This document shows, in pieces, positions 9,018 to 18,643 of a stretch of DNA of 64,000 nucleotides. The stretch is taken from positions 161,459 through 225,458 of the forward strand of contig DATNEW010000019.1 in assembly GCA_035606695.1 (NCBI GenBank), written 5' to 3'. The stretch's first letter is position 1; the number at the start of each line of letters is the position of its first letter. Below the pieces are notes generated by a model that saw only the letters and a program-made list of their open reading frames with translations, was not told the DNA's origin and did no database searches. The position numbers and the translations under genes are program-made. The DNA is from Gemmatimonadaceae bacterium (GTDB lineage Bacteria > Gemmatimonadota > Gemmatimonadetes > Gemmatimonadales > Gemmatimonadaceae).

Positions 9018-9883
9018 CCCGGCTCGGCGTCGTCGGGCACCAGGGCTATTCCGGTTTTCCGGCGGTGCTGCGGACGCTGGGAGAGCTTGCTCCCGCGCTC
9101 AAGCTCGAGCTTTTCTACGAGGAAGAGCTGTACGAGCTCGCGGGCAACGGAAACCTCCTCGACGATCCCTCGTCGCTCGACGCGCTGCTCACGCTGGGCG
9201 GCGACGGAACGCTCCTCCGCGGCGCCCGCATCATTGCACCGCACCGCGTACCAATACTCGGCATCAATCTGGGGCGGCTGGGGTTTCTCACCTGCTGCAA
9301 TGCCGACCAGCTGTCGAATGCGTTGATGCGTTTCGCGCGCGGCGACTATCTGGCCGAGTCGCGCATGGCGCTGCAGGCCCGCGTGCTCGACACGAATGGC
9401 GTCGGCCGCGAGGAGTGGATCGCGCTGAACGATGTCGTGCTCCACAAGGGCGGGTTCGCGCGCGTCGTAACGGTGCGTGTCGCCGCGAATGGCGAGCCGA
9501 TTGCCGCGTACGGGGCCGACGGCGTCGTGCTGTCGACACCGACGGGGTCGACAGCCTACAGCCTTTCCGCGGGCGGACCCGTCGTCTTTCCGACGGTCGA
9601 AACGATCGTGGTCACGCCCGTATCGCCGCATACACTCGCCATTCGACCTGTCATTCTTCCGGCCGACGTCGAGGTTACGCTGAAAGCGGATGATGCGACC
9701 GAGGAGCTTTTGATTACGGTCGATGGCCAGGTCGGTAGCAGCTTTGCGTCCGGTGAAACGCTCTGCGTCAAACGCGCCGCTCAAGGCGTGTCGATCATCC
9801 GCTTTCCCGGAACTGATTTCTTCACGACGCTCCGTCAGAAGCTCGGCTGGGGCGGTCTCGCCGACAGGGACAAAACCGCATGA
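9014..9883 (+). CDS. nadK: NAD kinase
   Basis: NAD kinase phosphorylates NAD to NADP. The start is the GTG overlapping the dxs stop, giving 289 residues from MTRLGVVGHQGY. The phosphate-binding GGDGT motif is at residues 62-66, followed by NLGRLGFLT, and the C-terminal domain has the TPTGSTAYSLSAGGP block. NADPH demand of the Dxr step may explain the pairing with dxs, though that is inference. A repeat-filled gap follows. Confidence 0.94.
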   Translation: MTRLGVVGHQGYSGFPAVLRTLGELAPALKLELFYEEELYELAGNGNLLDDPSSLDALLTLGGDGTLLRGARIIAPHRVPILGINLGRLGFLTCCNADQLSNALMRFARGDYLAESRMALQARVLDTNGVGREEWIALNDVVLHKGGFARVVTVRVAANGEPIAAYGADGVVLSTPTGSTAYSLSAGGPVVFPTVETIVVTPVSPHTLAIRPVILPADVEVTLKADDATEELLITVDGQVGSSFASGETLCVKRAAQGVSIIRFPGTDFFTTLRQKLGWGGLADRDKTA

Positions 9884-9885
9884 TT

Positions 9886-9980
9886 GTCATCCTGAGCGAG
9901 CGACACGCTTCAATGTCATCCTGAGCGAGTGACACGCTTCAACGTCATCCTGAGCGAGTGAAACGAGCGAAGGACCCCTG
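9886..9980. repeat. truncated repeat copies as 29-bp tandem units (copy B)
   Basis: The left end of the dispersed repeat, GTCATCCTGAGCGAG, occurs three times, at 9886, 9915 and 9944, with an exact 29-bp period. The first two units continue with GACACGCTTCAA. The third runs on into AACGAGCGAAGGACCCC. No matching right arm is present, so these look like truncated copies amplified in tandem. They fill the nadK-recN gap. Confidence 0.8.
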
Positions 9981-9982
9981 TC

Positions 9983-11686
9983 GTGCTGACTGAGCTCCGC
10001 ATCAAGAACTTCGCGATCATCGAGTCGCTGACGCTGCCGCTGGCGCGCGGGTTCAACGTGCTGTCCGGTGAAACGGGCGCGGGCAAGTCGATCATCGTCG
10101 GCGCGCTGGGATTGCTCCTCGGTGAACGCGCGAGCGCGGACGTCATTCGCACCGGCGCCGAGCGCGCCACGGTCGAGGGCGTGTTCGACGTCGCCGATCG
10201 ACCCGAGATTCGCACCTTGCTCGACGACCGCGGCATCGACGTCGAAGAGTCCACGGTGGTGCTCAAGCGTGAAGTCACGACGGGCCGCGCGCGCGCCTGG
10301 ATCAACGGCACGACGGTGAACGCGGGCCTGCTCGCCGAAGTGGGCCGATTGCTGGTGAATCTCCACGGCCAACACGAAGCGCAGACGCTGCTCGACCCGG
10401 ACGCGCAGCGCCGCATTCTCGATGCATTCTCCGGTGCCGCGGAGCAGTCCGCGTCAGTGAAAGCGGCGCACGATCAGCTCTCGGGCATCGTCCGCGATAT
10501 CGCGGATCTCACCAGACGCAGAGCCGAGGCCGAGCGGCGCGCCGATTACCTGCGGCACGTCGTCCAGGAAATCGGCGACGCGAAGCTCACCGACGGTGAA
10601 GACGTACGCCTCGAGGAGGAAGCGCGCCGGCTCGAAAACGCGGAGGAGTTGCGCGCGCTTGCGACCGGGATCGCCGGTGGGCTCGACGGGGAAGAGGACA
10701 CCGTGCTTCAGAAGCTGGCCGCCATCGGCAAGCATCTGTCGTCCATTCAGCGCATCGATCCCACGCTGAACCGCTTGCAGGAGCAATTCGACACGGCGTA
10801 CTACGCGATCGAGGCGTTGGCGCGCGAGCTCGAGGAGTACGAAGGCGCGGTCGATCTCGATCCGTCGCGCCTCGAGGACGTGCGGCGGCGACGCGATCTG
10901 TTGTTCAGGCTGACGAAGAAGCATGGCGGCTCGCTCGCCGACGTGATTCGCACCGGCGAGGAGGCAAAGCGCGAGCTCGATCTCGTCGACTCGGCGGGCT
11001 TGGACATTCGGCAGCTCGAGTCGCGCGAGCGCGAAGCGCGCGCGGCGTTGATCGAGCGCGCTGAAACGCTCACGGCGATGCGACGTTCCGGCGCCGAGCG
11101 CATGGCGCGCGCAGTCGACGAGGTGCTGCCCGATCTCGGAATGCCGGACGGTCACGTGACCGTCGCGCTTCGCCCGTTGAAGGAGATCGGTGCGTCAGGT
11201 TCCGAAGACGTGGAGTTCTGTGTCGCGCTCAACGTCGGTCACGAGCCGCGCCCGCTGTCTCGGGTGGCGTCCGGCGGCGAGCTCTCGCGTGTGATGCTCG
11301 CGCTCAAGACGATTCTCGCGCGGCTCGATCGCGTGCCGACGCTCGTGTTCGACGAAGTCGATGCCGGGATCGGTGGGCGCGTGGGGTTGCAGGTCGGCGA
11401 GACCATGCGGCGCGTGGCGAGCTATCATCAGGTCTTCGCGATTACGCATCTGCCGCAGATCGCGGCGCGCGGGCATCATCACATTCTGGTGAGCAAGGGC
11501 GCGCGGGGCGGAGTGACGGCGGCGGACGTGACGGTCCTCGCCGGCGATGAGCGAGTGACGGAGATCGCACGCATGCTCGGCGGCGACCCGGAGCGGGATG
11601 TGAGTCGCGCGCATGCGAAGGAGTTGCTCGAGGCGGCGACGACGTCGGCGACGGTCGAGGGGCCGCGCCGGACGCGGAAGCGGTAG
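9983..11686 (+). CDS. recN: DNA repair protein RecN
   Basis: RecN is an SMC-like ATPase acting in double-strand-break repair. The 567-residue protein starts at GTG behind an AAGGA. It has Walker A GETGAGKS at 29-36, long central coiled-coil arms (about 155-375), the ABC signature VASGGELSRVML near 430 and Walker B LVFDEVDAGIGG with D457. Length and order match RecN. It ends 25 nt from a convergent outer-membrane protein gene. Confidence 0.95.
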   Translation: MLTELRIKNFAIIESLTLPLARGFNVLSGETGAGKSIIVGALGLLLGERASADVIRTGAERATVEGVFDVADRPEIRTLLDDRGIDVEESTVVLKREVTTGRARAWINGTTVNAGLLAEVGRLLVNLHGQHEAQTLLDPDAQRRILDAFSGAAEQSASVKAAHDQLSGIVRDIADLTRRRAEAERRADYLRHVVQEIGDAKLTDGEDVRLEEEARRLENAEELRALATGIAGGLDGEEDTVLQKLAAIGKHLSSIQRIDPTLNRLQEQFDTAYYAIEALARELEEYEGAVDLDPSRLEDVRRRRDLLFRLTKKHGGSLADVIRTGEEAKRELDLVDSAGLDIRQLESREREARAALIERAETLTAMRRSGAERMARAVDEVLPDLGMPDGHVTVALRPLKEIGASGSEDVEFCVALNVGHEPRPLSRVASGGELSRVMLALKTILARLDRVPTLVFDEVDAGIGGRVGLQVGETMRRVASYHQVFAITHLPQIAARGHHHILVSKGARGGVTAADVTVLAGDERVTEIARMLGGDPERDVSRAHAKELLEAATTSATVEGPRRTRKR

Positions 11687-11711
11687 CGAAAGCGCGAAGG
11701 ATGACACAAGC

Positions 11712-13358
11712 TTATCGCACGAACACCCTCAACCCCACCTGATCCTGAAACGTTTTCGGGGCCGGCCCGCCCGACACGCTCAACGTCTCGAGATGCCGAA
11801 AGTTCGCCTCGAACGGAATCCGCCCCGGCCCGCGCAGTGTTTGCGATGTGGAATATGAGAATCCTATTCCAACTTGTTGCAACGTCGCGGCATCGTTGCC
11901 GAACGGCGGCGTTGCAACGGGGATCAGGACGCTTTGCGTCGCCGAGCCCGGGGGCGGCGGACCCACGTTGGGTGCGGTGTACTGATCGGCGCCGACACGC
12001 GTGAACGCGTAATAGCCATTCAGCGATACGTAACCGCCCAGCCGAAACCGTGGAATCGCCGTCAACGACAGCACATTCCCGGCGGTGTAGGTTCCCCCAA
12101 GCGCCGCGGTGAGCGGTAGTGCCGCATACGCCGTGTTCGGCACGCGCGACACGTTCACGCTGCCGAATTGCATCGTGTACGAACCGAGCGCGCTGAACGC
12201 CCAACGATCGCCCCACGCAAAATCCGTCGCGCCACCGAGGATGAGGCCCGGCTGTCCGTAGCCAGTCGCGTTGTCGAACAACCGATCGCGATCCGCCGGC
12301 TCGCCCGTCCCGAAGCGTCCTGTCACGTTCACCGCGATACGCTCATGAAAGCCCGGCGCGACCGCGGTGTCGGGAAATGAGTTGCTGAGCTGATAGCTCG
12401 CCCCGACAGAGATGTCCCCGATCGACGACCGACTGGGCGACTGCAGCGTGTCGTAGCCGGCCCCCTGCAACACCGCGTTGAGCGCGTTGTTGGCCGGGAT
12501 CTCGGCTGTGGCGAACTTCCCGGTCGGCACCGGACCGTTGAAAACCTGATACGACGCGACGAGCGCGGCGAGCCGCGCGTCGATCGCCTTCTGAATGTCG
12601 CTGCCGCCAATGGGAACGAAGGTGGTTCCTGGAGCCGACTCGCCCGTGCCGTAAATCAATCCCGTCGCGCTCGCGAACGACTGCGTCGACGCGATCAACG
12701 TCTGCACGGCGGACTGCTGCGAGAGGATCGTCGTGCAGCCTGGCCCCGACGAATTGCTCTGACACGATTTCAACTGATTCTGGAGCCCCGATGCCGCGTC
12801 TTGCAGGCTCTTGATGAGCGCCGCGTTCTGGGTCCAGCTCGACGTCAGGATGGCCGGATTCAGCCCGACGTTCGCCGCGCCAGGTTTCTGATTCAACCCG
12901 ACGAGCACCGTCGTCCGCGTTTCGACCAACGGCACGACGACGCCGATCGTGAGCCGCCGCGACAGGCCGTATTCGAGCATCAGCGGGGCGGTCACGATGC
13001 GCGCATTCGCGCCGCCGGTGGTGGCACCGGCCGTGACGCGCAGGTTCGGATTGTTCGTCGCCGCCGCCACGAGACCATTGAGCGGCAAGCCGGGAATGAG
13101 ATCGCCCGTCAACGAATCGACGACGAAGCTCGACCCAATGTTGCGCTTGCCTCCATTGCCGAGAAACTCGTCGAAGCGCGTCCAGCTGGTCAACAGGCGG
13201 ACGTCGAACCCGTGTCGATTCAGGACCGTCGCGTCGGTCTCGAGACTGGTCGTGGCTTGTGCGGCGGCGCGGTGGAATGAAAAGACGACGAGCGCGGCGC
13301 CGAGGGCGCGCGAACGAATGCTGTGTCGAACCGGCAAATGCAGTTTCGCTCCGTGCAC
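11712..13358 (-). CDS. predicted outer-membrane beta-barrel protein (porin/transporter-like)
   Basis: A secreted protein of about 548 residues. I place the start at the GTG at 13358: it gives a basic N-terminus, a hydrophobic stretch and an Ala-rich site ending RAAAQA, a standard signal peptide. The mature part alternates short amphipathic strands (MLEYGLSRRLTIGVVVPLVE, GDISVGASYQL, WAFSALGSYTMQFG) and ends QVGLRVFVR, as outer-membrane barrels do. A cysteine pair and a Gln/Ser-rich stretch occur near the middle. The closest family impression is the phenol-degradation MetA/transporter barrel group, but the substrate is unknown. The longer upstream frame crosses the divergent promoter and is rejected. 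Confidence 0.7.
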   Translation of the reverse strand: MHGAKLHLPVRHSIRSRALGAALVVFSFHRAAAQATTSLETDATVLNRHGFDVRLLTSWTRFDEFLGNGGKRNIGSSFVVDSLTGDLIPGLPLNGLVAAATNNPNLRVTAGATTGGANARIVTAPLMLEYGLSRRLTIGVVVPLVETRTTVLVGLNQKPGAANVGLNPAILTSSWTQNAALIKSLQDAASGLQNQLKSCQSNSSGPGCTTILSQQSAVQTLIASTQSFASATGLIYGTGESAPGTTFVPIGGSDIQKAIDARLAALVASYQVFNGPVPTGKFATAEIPANNALNAVLQGAGYDTLQSPSRSSIGDISVGASYQLSNSFPDTAVAPGFHERIAVNVTGRFGTGEPADRDRLFDNATGYGQPGLILGGATDFAWGDRWAFSALGSYTMQFGSVNVSRVPNTAYAALPLTAALGGTYTAGNVLSLTAIPRFRLGGYVSLNGYYAFTRVGADQYTAPNVGPPPPGSATQSVLIPVATPPFGNDAATLQQVGIGFSYSTSQTLRGPGRIPFEANFRHLETLSVSGGPAPKTFQDQVGLRVFVR

Positions 13359-13416
13359 TGTGTGGTGTATGTGGGACGGCCGTCTCACGTTATCATTCCA
13401 CGACTCGCCATCAGAA

Positions 13417-13422
13417 TATACA
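13417..13422 (+). promoter_or_regulatory. -10 element of a possible leaderless transcript
   Basis: TATACA ends 6 nt before the GTG start at 13429, so the predicted transcription start falls on or next to the start codon. No ribosome-binding site is visible there. The -35 match is poor. Confidence 0.4.
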
Positions 13423-13428
13423 TAGCCC

Positions 13429-15204
13429 GTGACGCAGCTCCCGCCGCCCACCGTCCCATGGCAGATCACCGGCAACCACTGGCTTGCCCTGCCGTGCATT
13501 CACCCCGCCGACGCATCGATTCACGCCGTCGGCATGCTGCACCGTGCCGCGCGCTCGGCCATCGAATTCGCGGGATCGCCCGAGTTCATGCGCGGCACCG
13601 GCCCCGCGCTGTTGCGGCCCACCCTCGACATTGGCGGAGTACGCCACGAGCTCTCGGATGTTCCGATCGCGTGGGAGCGCGCCTTGGGATGGATCCCCAC
13701 GTTCACCTGCACGATCGGCGACTTGCTGATTCGCGGGACGATCTTCGCGCCGTACGGCCGCGATGCCGACGTCTCGGGTGCGGTGTACGCGCTCTCGCTC
13801 GAGAATCGTCGTGCCGAAGATGTGACGGTGACCGTGACGCTCGCCGGCACGCTCGGACACCGACAGTTGCGCGTCCGCACGCCGCGCGCGTTCGAAGATG
13901 CGAACACGGTGAGCCAGGGCCTGTCCGGCGCGGTGCTGCTCGAAGGCGCGTCGCTGCCCGGCCTCGCGGCGCTCGCGCTCGCCGCGGACGGCGACGCGGC
14001 GACCGTGGTCGACGGCAATTCCTACACGATGCGCCGCACGCTCACGATCGGCGCCGCCGGGCGTGAGCAACTCGCGTTCTATCTCGCGGTCGGTCCCGAG
14101 CGCGACGGCGCCGAGGCGACGGCGGGAGTCCTGCAGCGGCGCGGATGGCGCGAGCTGCTGTCCTCCACGCGCGACGCGCTCCAGAGTCTGGAGCAGAGCA
14201 CCGGCCACGAAGCGATCGACCGGCTGATCAATCGCAATCTTTTATTCGCATACTTTTACGCCGTGGGACGCGCACTCGACGATGCGCAGTATTATCTCGT
14301 TCGAACGCGCGCGCCCGGCAACGGCCACGGCGTCACCGTCCGCGATTGGGACGCCCTCATGTGGACGATACCCGCGGTGCAACTCGCCGACCCGCCGCTC
14401 GCGCGCGAGCTGTTGCTGCGCATGTGCGAGCTGCACGGCTATGCGCCAGGTCGCGGCGTGCATTATCTCGACGGCACGCTGTTCGAACCAGGCTTCTCGC
14501 TGGAAGGCGTGGCAAGCTATCCGTTGGCGGTCGACCGCTACATTCGCGACACCGGCGACGATCGCGTCGTGGACGAGCCCGCGCTGGCGGACACGCTGTA
14601 TTTGACGGCCGAAGATCTCGACGCGCGCAAGGACAAACGCGTACCGCTGTATTCCACCGAAGTCAGTCCGTCGGGCGTGCCGGCGGCGCATCCGTTCACG
14701 CTGCACGCGAATGCCGCCGCGGCGCAGGCGCTCGACGTCCTCCGCCGCACCCTCGATGAAGAAACGGCGCGCGGCCTTCAGGATCCCGACGCCGTTCGCG
14801 CCGCGTTGCAACGCCACTTCGTCGTCGAAGCCGCGGGCCGCTCGAGCTTCGCCTCGGCCATCGACCTCGCGGGTTCGACGTCAGTCTTCGACGATCCCGC
14901 CGCGTCGGTCTATTGGCTGCCGATGTACGAAGCCGTACCGCGCCACGATTCGACGTATCGTCGCACCGTGAAGGCGATCGACGTTGCGCCGCAGTCGCTC
15001 GTGCAGCAATGCGCGCGGTTGGTCGGTCCCGACGCGAGCGACGTGTTGCAGTGGCTGCGCCGCGCCCCCCTCGACGGCGGCACCGCCGCCGAGACAGTTG
15101 ACGCCGAGGGCAGGGCAGTAGCGAACGGCGGCGATGCGGCACTCTCCGGTCTTCTGGCGTGGTCTGTCTGGTACAGTATCAACGCGCTGGGCGAACGCCC
15201 ATAG
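13429..15204 (+). CDS. predicted six-hairpin (alpha/alpha-barrel) glycosidase-like protein
   Basis: A 591-residue cytoplasmic protein with no signal peptide. The first ~230 residues look like a beta-sandwich (FTCTIGDLLIRGTIFAPYG, VTVTVTLAGTLGHRQ). The rest is helical, with aromatic and acidic helix ends (NLLFAYFYAVGR, VRDWDALMWTIPAVQL, GRGVHYLDGTLFEPGFSLEG). This arrangement is typical of six-hairpin glycosidases and phosphorylases. The VRDWDALMW and HYLDGTLFE segments could carry the acid residues. I cannot assign a GH family or a substrate. It is divergent from the porin-like gene, with 70 nt between them. Confidence 0.6.
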   Translation: MTQLPPPTVPWQITGNHWLALPCIHPADASIHAVGMLHRAARSAIEFAGSPEFMRGTGPALLRPTLDIGGVRHELSDVPIAWERALGWIPTFTCTIGDLLIRGTIFAPYGRDADVSGAVYALSLENRRAEDVTVTVTLAGTLGHRQLRVRTPRAFEDANTVSQGLSGAVLLEGASLPGLAALALAADGDAATVVDGNSYTMRRTLTIGAAGREQLAFYLAVGPERDGAEATAGVLQRRGWRELLSSTRDALQSLEQSTGHEAIDRLINRNLLFAYFYAVGRALDDAQYYLVRTRAPGNGHGVTVRDWDALMWTIPAVQLADPPLARELLLRMCELHGYAPGRGVHYLDGTLFEPGFSLEGVASYPLAVDRYIRDTGDDRVVDEPALADTLYLTAEDLDARKDKRVPLYSTEVSPSGVPAAHPFTLHANAAAAQALDVLRRTLDEETARGLQDPDAVRAALQRHFVVEAAGRSSFASAIDLAGSTSVFDDPAASVYWLPMYEAVPRHDSTYRRTVKAIDVAPQSLVQQCARLVGPDASDVLQWLRRAPLDGGTAAETVDAEGRAVANGGDAALSGLLAWSVWYSINALGERP

Positions 15205-15209
15205 CTGTT

Positions 15210-15251
15210 CGCCCAGCGCCCATCCCCCATCCCCCATCCCCCAGCGCCCAT
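15210..15251. repeat. heptamer array (6 units)
   Basis: Six consecutive 7-bp units of the types CGCCCAG, CGCCCAT, CCCCCAT and CCCCCAG lie between the glycosidase-like gene and tRNA-Gly. The same units recur at 26315-26342 and 44278-44298. Confidence 0.85.
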
Positions 15252-15274
15252 CGCGCTGATATATTTCGCCCCGC

Positions 15275-15347
15275 GCGGGAATAGCTCAGTTGGTAGAGCA
15301 CAACCTTGCCAAGGTTGGGGTCGCGGGTTCGAGTCCCGTTTCCCGCT
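15275..15347 (+). tRNA. tRNA-Gly (anticodon GCC)
   Basis: A 73-nt cloverleaf. Acceptor GCGGGAA pairs with TTCCCGC, the D-arm is AGCTCAGTTGGTAGAGC, the anticodon stem CAACC/GGTTG encloses TTGCCAA (anticodon GCC at 15308-15310), and the T-arm has GGTTCGAGTCC. CCA is not encoded. Confidence 0.97.
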
Positions 15348-15458
15348 CTGAACGTCCGGGACTTGGGATTCCGAGCTCGACACTCGAAGCGATTCAGCCA
15401 CGAGTTCGACGTCTCGAACTACCAGGTCCCGTTTCATTTGTGTGCGTGTGACGTGCAT

Positions 15459-15542
<84 letters not shown>

Positions 15543-15562
15543 CTCCGTTGTCGACACTCGCT

Positions 15563-15581
15563 GGCGTGCCGCCGGCACGCC
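15563..15581 (+). terminator. GC-rich stem-loop after tRNA-Leu
   Basis: GGCGTGCC and GGCACGCC form an 8-bp stem around GCC, 20 nt past the tRNA-Leu 3' end. No T-run follows, so it may be a processing or pausing hairpin rather than an intrinsic terminator. Confidence 0.35.
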
Positions 15582-15658
15582 GCCGGCACCCGCCAGGCTC
15601 GCGCAGTGGATGTTTCTCGACGCCGTCGGCGCGCGTCATCAGAACGGTCCGCCTCACG

Positions 15659-15679
15659 ATCGGTCCTATATAGGCCGAT
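15659..15679 (+). promoter_or_regulatory. palindrome over a TATA-like -10, upstream of the binding lipoprotein
   Basis: ATCGG-T-CCTATATAGG-CCGAT is an inverted repeat with a perfect 10-bp core and a single unpaired base. It contains TATATA and lies 39 nt before the lipoprotein start. It could be an operator overlapping a promoter; no clear -35 is seen. Confidence 0.35.
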
Positions 15680-15717
15680 ACTCACCTCGCAGGGCCGTCC
15701 GCTCACTCTCAGCCATC

Positions 15718-16875
15718 ATGTATCCCACGCACCGACTTCGGCTCGCCGGCCTTTTGGGCGGGTCCATTTTGTTCGTCGGAATAACAAATTGCAGCCGAGC
15801 CTCGGCGGCAGGCTTCGGCGCGTCACGCGACACCGCGTACGTTGGGGTCGCCGTCGGACTGCAATCTCCTGAGCGATACAAGAACGTCTTCAAGGGCGTC
15901 CAGCAAGCGCTGGATGAGCTCAACGCGAATCGTCCGTCTGGTTCGCCGATCCTCGCGATGCGTCAAGCGCCCGCGAATGCCAGCACGAACGTGCAAGTCG
16001 CCGCCGCCTTCCGCGACGATCCGTCGGTCATCGGTGTCGTCGGCCACACCGAGAGCGATGCCACCATCAGTGCCGCCAGCGTCTACGACGATCGCGAGCA
16101 CGGCGGCCGCAACGCCATCGTTGCCGTTTCGCCGACCGCCGCCGCCGGTGACGTCACGCGCGCCAGCCCGTGGGTCTTCCGCGTCTGCCCGGTCGTGAGC
16201 CAGCAAGCAAGCACGCTCGCGCACTACATCACCGATTCGCTGCATCTGCATCGCATTGCGCTCGTCTATCGCAACGACGTCGCGGGGCGCGAATTCCTGC
16301 GTACCTTCGCCAAAGCGGTCGACGATTCGCGCGACACGCTCGTCGAGCGCGATCCGTTCGTCGAAGCCATCGCTGAATTCGACGTGTATGCGCAGCGTCT
16401 CGCGCGCAACAAGCCGGACGGCGTGATGATCTACGCGAATACCTCGGACGTGCTCACGGTGATGCATGCCGTTCACGCCGCGGGCGTGCACCCGATCGGC
16501 GTCAGCACCAACGGACCGACGCCGGCCGAAGTCGTCGCCGATGGCGCGGCCGGTCGCGATTTCGGCGGCCTGCGATACCTCTCGCTCTTTCTTCCCGATC
16601 GCGCGGCGTCGCCGCGTGCGTCGCAGTTCGTGAGCGCATTCGAGAAGTCATATCGGGAAAAGCCGGATCACTGGGCTGCCCTGAGCTACGACGCCGCCAT
16701 GCTGATCGGTCGCGCGGCGCAGGCTCGCGGTGCCGATCGTCGCGCGATTCGCGATTGGATCGCATCCGTCGGGAACGGACAGCCGGCCTACGCCGGCGCC
16801 AGCGGCGAGATTCGGTTCGACGCCGGGCGGAATCCGATCGAGAAGACGGCGCTCGTCGCCACGGTGACGCCATGA
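15718..16875 (+). CDS. periplasmic binding lipoprotein (Peripla_BP_6, Leu/Ile/Val-binding fold)
   Basis: A 385-residue substrate-binding protein of the branched-chain amino acid (type I) fold. The ATG at 15718 gives a hydrophobic signal ending at a lipobox, GITNC (Cys22), so it should be membrane-anchored in the periplasm. Family blocks include [66 protein letters not shown] and [16 protein letters not shown]. No ABC permease or ATPase gene is nearby. Its stop overlaps the chemoreceptor start (ATGA), so it is more likely a sensory co-receptor than a transporter part. That is inference from gene order. Confidence 0.82.
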   Translation: MYPTHRLRLAGLLGGSILFVGITNCSRASAAGFGASRDTAYVGVAVGLQSPERYKNVFKGVQQALDELNANRPSGSPILAMRQAPANASTNVQVAAAFRDDPSVIGVVGHTESDATISAASVYDDREHGGRNAIVAVSPTAAAGDVTRASPWVFRVCPVVSQQASTLAHYITDSLHLHRIALVYRNDVAGREFLRTFAKAVDDSRDTLVERDPFVEAIAEFDVYAQRLARNKPDGVMIYANTSDVLTVMHAVHAAGVHPIGVSTNGPTPAEVVADGAAGRDFGGLRYLSLFLPDRAASPRASQFVSAFEKSYREKPDHWAALSYDAAMLIGRAAQARGADRRAIRDWIASVGNGQPAYAGASGEIRFDAGRNPIEKTALVATVTP

Positions 16876-18593
16876 CCGCCATTCCGTTCCGTGCGCATCT
16901 CGGCGGTTGGACGATTCGTCTCCGCCTCTTGATCGGCTTCGGCGCCACGATCGTCCTGCTGGTGCTCGCCACGACGCTCAGTCTCGTCATGCTTCGCCGC
17001 ACGCATACCGGCATGAAGGCCGAGATGCAAGCGGTCGTCGATCTGCAGCGTCATCTCACCACGACCAACGACGCGACGCGCGACTACGTCGTGCTGGCGC
17101 AGACCGACCTGCTCGGACGCGACGCGCAGAACCAGCGCCGCATCGACAGTCTCGCCACCGTCGCTGATTCCGTGCGCCGGCTGCTGATCAGCGGCTCGTC
17201 GCTGAGCGAAGCGAATCGCGGCCGCCTCGAGCGCATCGGCGACATTCAGTCGCGCATCGCGGTGCGATTGGCGCTGGCGCACGCCGCGGAAGATGTCGCT
17301 CGTCCCGACGAAGCACTTCGCCAGGCGCGCTTCTCGTCCGCGCTGCTCGATACGTTGTTCGAGCAATCCGAGGCGGTGAAGCGGGACGAATCATCCGCCG
17401 CGGCCGATCGCATGCACTCGATCGATCGCTCCGCCGCCACGCAGCAGTTGTTGCTCGCCGGCTTGTCGGTGATCGGGGCGCTCGTGGCGCTGCTCTTTGG
17501 CATGTGGACGTGGCGTGCCGTTGCCCACCCGCTCGCTCGCCTCACGGCGACCGCGCGCCGCATGGGCGCGGGCGATCTGCGCATCGACGAGATGGACGGC
17601 CATCTGGATGCCGAGTATCGCACGCTTGCCGACGCATTCTTCGAGACGTCGACGCGTCTCGCGACGCTCCTGCGCGAGATTCAAGCGCAGGCGACCAGCG
17701 TCGCCGGCTCGGCGACCGAATTGACCACGGCGTCCGAGGAAGCCGCGCGCGCGACGACGCAGATCAGCGACGTCGTCGGCGAGATCGCCGGCGCCGCGAG
17801 CATGCAGATCGGAGCGCTCGGTTCATCGCGCTCGCTGCTCGATCGCGTCGGCAAATCCGCGACGCACCTGAGCTCAACCGCGGAACGCTCGGCGGAGATC
17901 GGCGTCGACATTCAGGACACCGCGGCCCGCGCGCAGAAGGACATCGGTGACGCCTTGCAGATGCTGCAGCGCGCGCGGCAGATCATCGAAGCGTCCGCGG
18001 CCGGCGTGTCGCGTCTGGAAGATGTGTCGAAGGCCGTCGAACAATTCGTCGCGGCGATTCAGGACGTCGCCGACATGACGAACCTGCTTTCGCTCAACGC
18101 GGCTATCGAAGCGGCGCGCGCCGGCGAGCATGGCCGCGGCTTCGCTGTGGTCGCGAACGAAGTACGCGAGCTGGCTACGCGCAGCGCGACGTCGGCCACC
18201 GAAGTGCGCGGTATCGTCGACACGATGCGCCACGAGGTCGGCGCCGCCGTCACCGCGTTCGACGAAGGCGTGCGCGGACTCGGCAACGTCGACGGTATTT
18301 CGCGCACGGCGACCGATGCGCTCGGCCGAATTCGGGATTCCGTATCGGGCATCGAAGAGTTGGCGCGTGCGCTCGACTCGGCGGCGGTGGCGAATCACGC
18401 GTCGGTCGAGGAGCTGGAGCGTCACATGACCGCGGTTGCGGATCAGGCGCAGAGCCAGGCGGCGGCGAGTCAGGAAGCGGCAGCGGGTGCCGAGGAGACC
18501 GCGGCGACCACACATCAAGTCGCTGAGACGGCGGAGAATCTGTTGACGAACGCGGCGCGTCTGCGCGAGCTCGTCTCGGCGTTCGAGGTCTAG
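16872..18593 (+). CDS. methyl-accepting chemotaxis protein
   Basis: A 573-residue transmembrane chemoreceptor. It has TM1 at about residues 15-37, a helical periplasmic region to about 190, TM2 at about 193-214, a HAMP domain to about 268, and then a long coiled-coil signalling domain. The conserved hairpin tip [20 protein letters not shown] begins at residue 404, and [17 protein letters not shown] segments resemble methylation regions. The C-terminus ([11 protein letters not shown]) has no NWETF-type tether. The ATG at 16872 overlaps the binding-lipoprotein stop, so the pair is translationally coupled and the lipoprotein is a plausible ligand-presenting partner. Confidence 0.9.
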   Translation: MTAIPFRAHLGGWTIRLRLLIGFGATIVLLVLATTLSLVMLRRTHTGMKAEMQAVVDLQRHLTTTNDATRDYVVLAQTDLLGRDAQNQRRIDSLATVADSVRRLLISGSSLSEANRGRLERIGDIQSRIAVRLALAHAAEDVARPDEALRQARFSSALLDTLFEQSEAVKRDESSAAADRMHSIDRSAATQQLLLAGLSVIGALVALLFGMWTWRAVAHPLARLTATARRMGAGDLRIDEMDGHLDAEYRTLADAFFETSTRLATLLREIQAQATSVAGSATELTTASEEAARATTQISDVVGEIAGAASMQIGALGSSRSLLDRVGKSATHLSSTAERSAEIGVDIQDTAARAQKDIGDALQMLQRARQIIEASAAGVSRLEDVSKAVEQFVAAIQDVADMTNLLSLNAAIEAARAGEHGRGFAVVANEVRELATRSATSATEVRGIVDTMRHEVGAAVTAFDEGVRGLGNVDGISRTATDALGRIRDSVSGIEELARALDSAAVANHASVEELERHMTAVADQAQSQAAASQEAAAGAEETAATTHQVAETAENLLTNAARLRELVSAFEV

Positions 18594-18610
18594 CCGAAGG
18601 GCGTTACAGC

Positions 18611-18640
18611 GCGCTCTGACGCGCTCTGACGCGCTCTGAC
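18611..18640. repeat. 10-bp tandem repeat (3 exact units)
   Basis: GCGCTCTGAC occurs three times in exact tandem, followed by a degenerate fourth unit (GCGCTACGAT). It lies between the convergent chemoreceptor gene and the 101-residue gene. Confidence 0.85.
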
Positions 18641-18643
18641 GCG

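Noticed and set aside
9886..9980. 29-bp tandem units as a CRISPR array
   Set aside because: The units are contiguous with no spacers, and they match the ends of the dispersed repeat. No cas gene is near.
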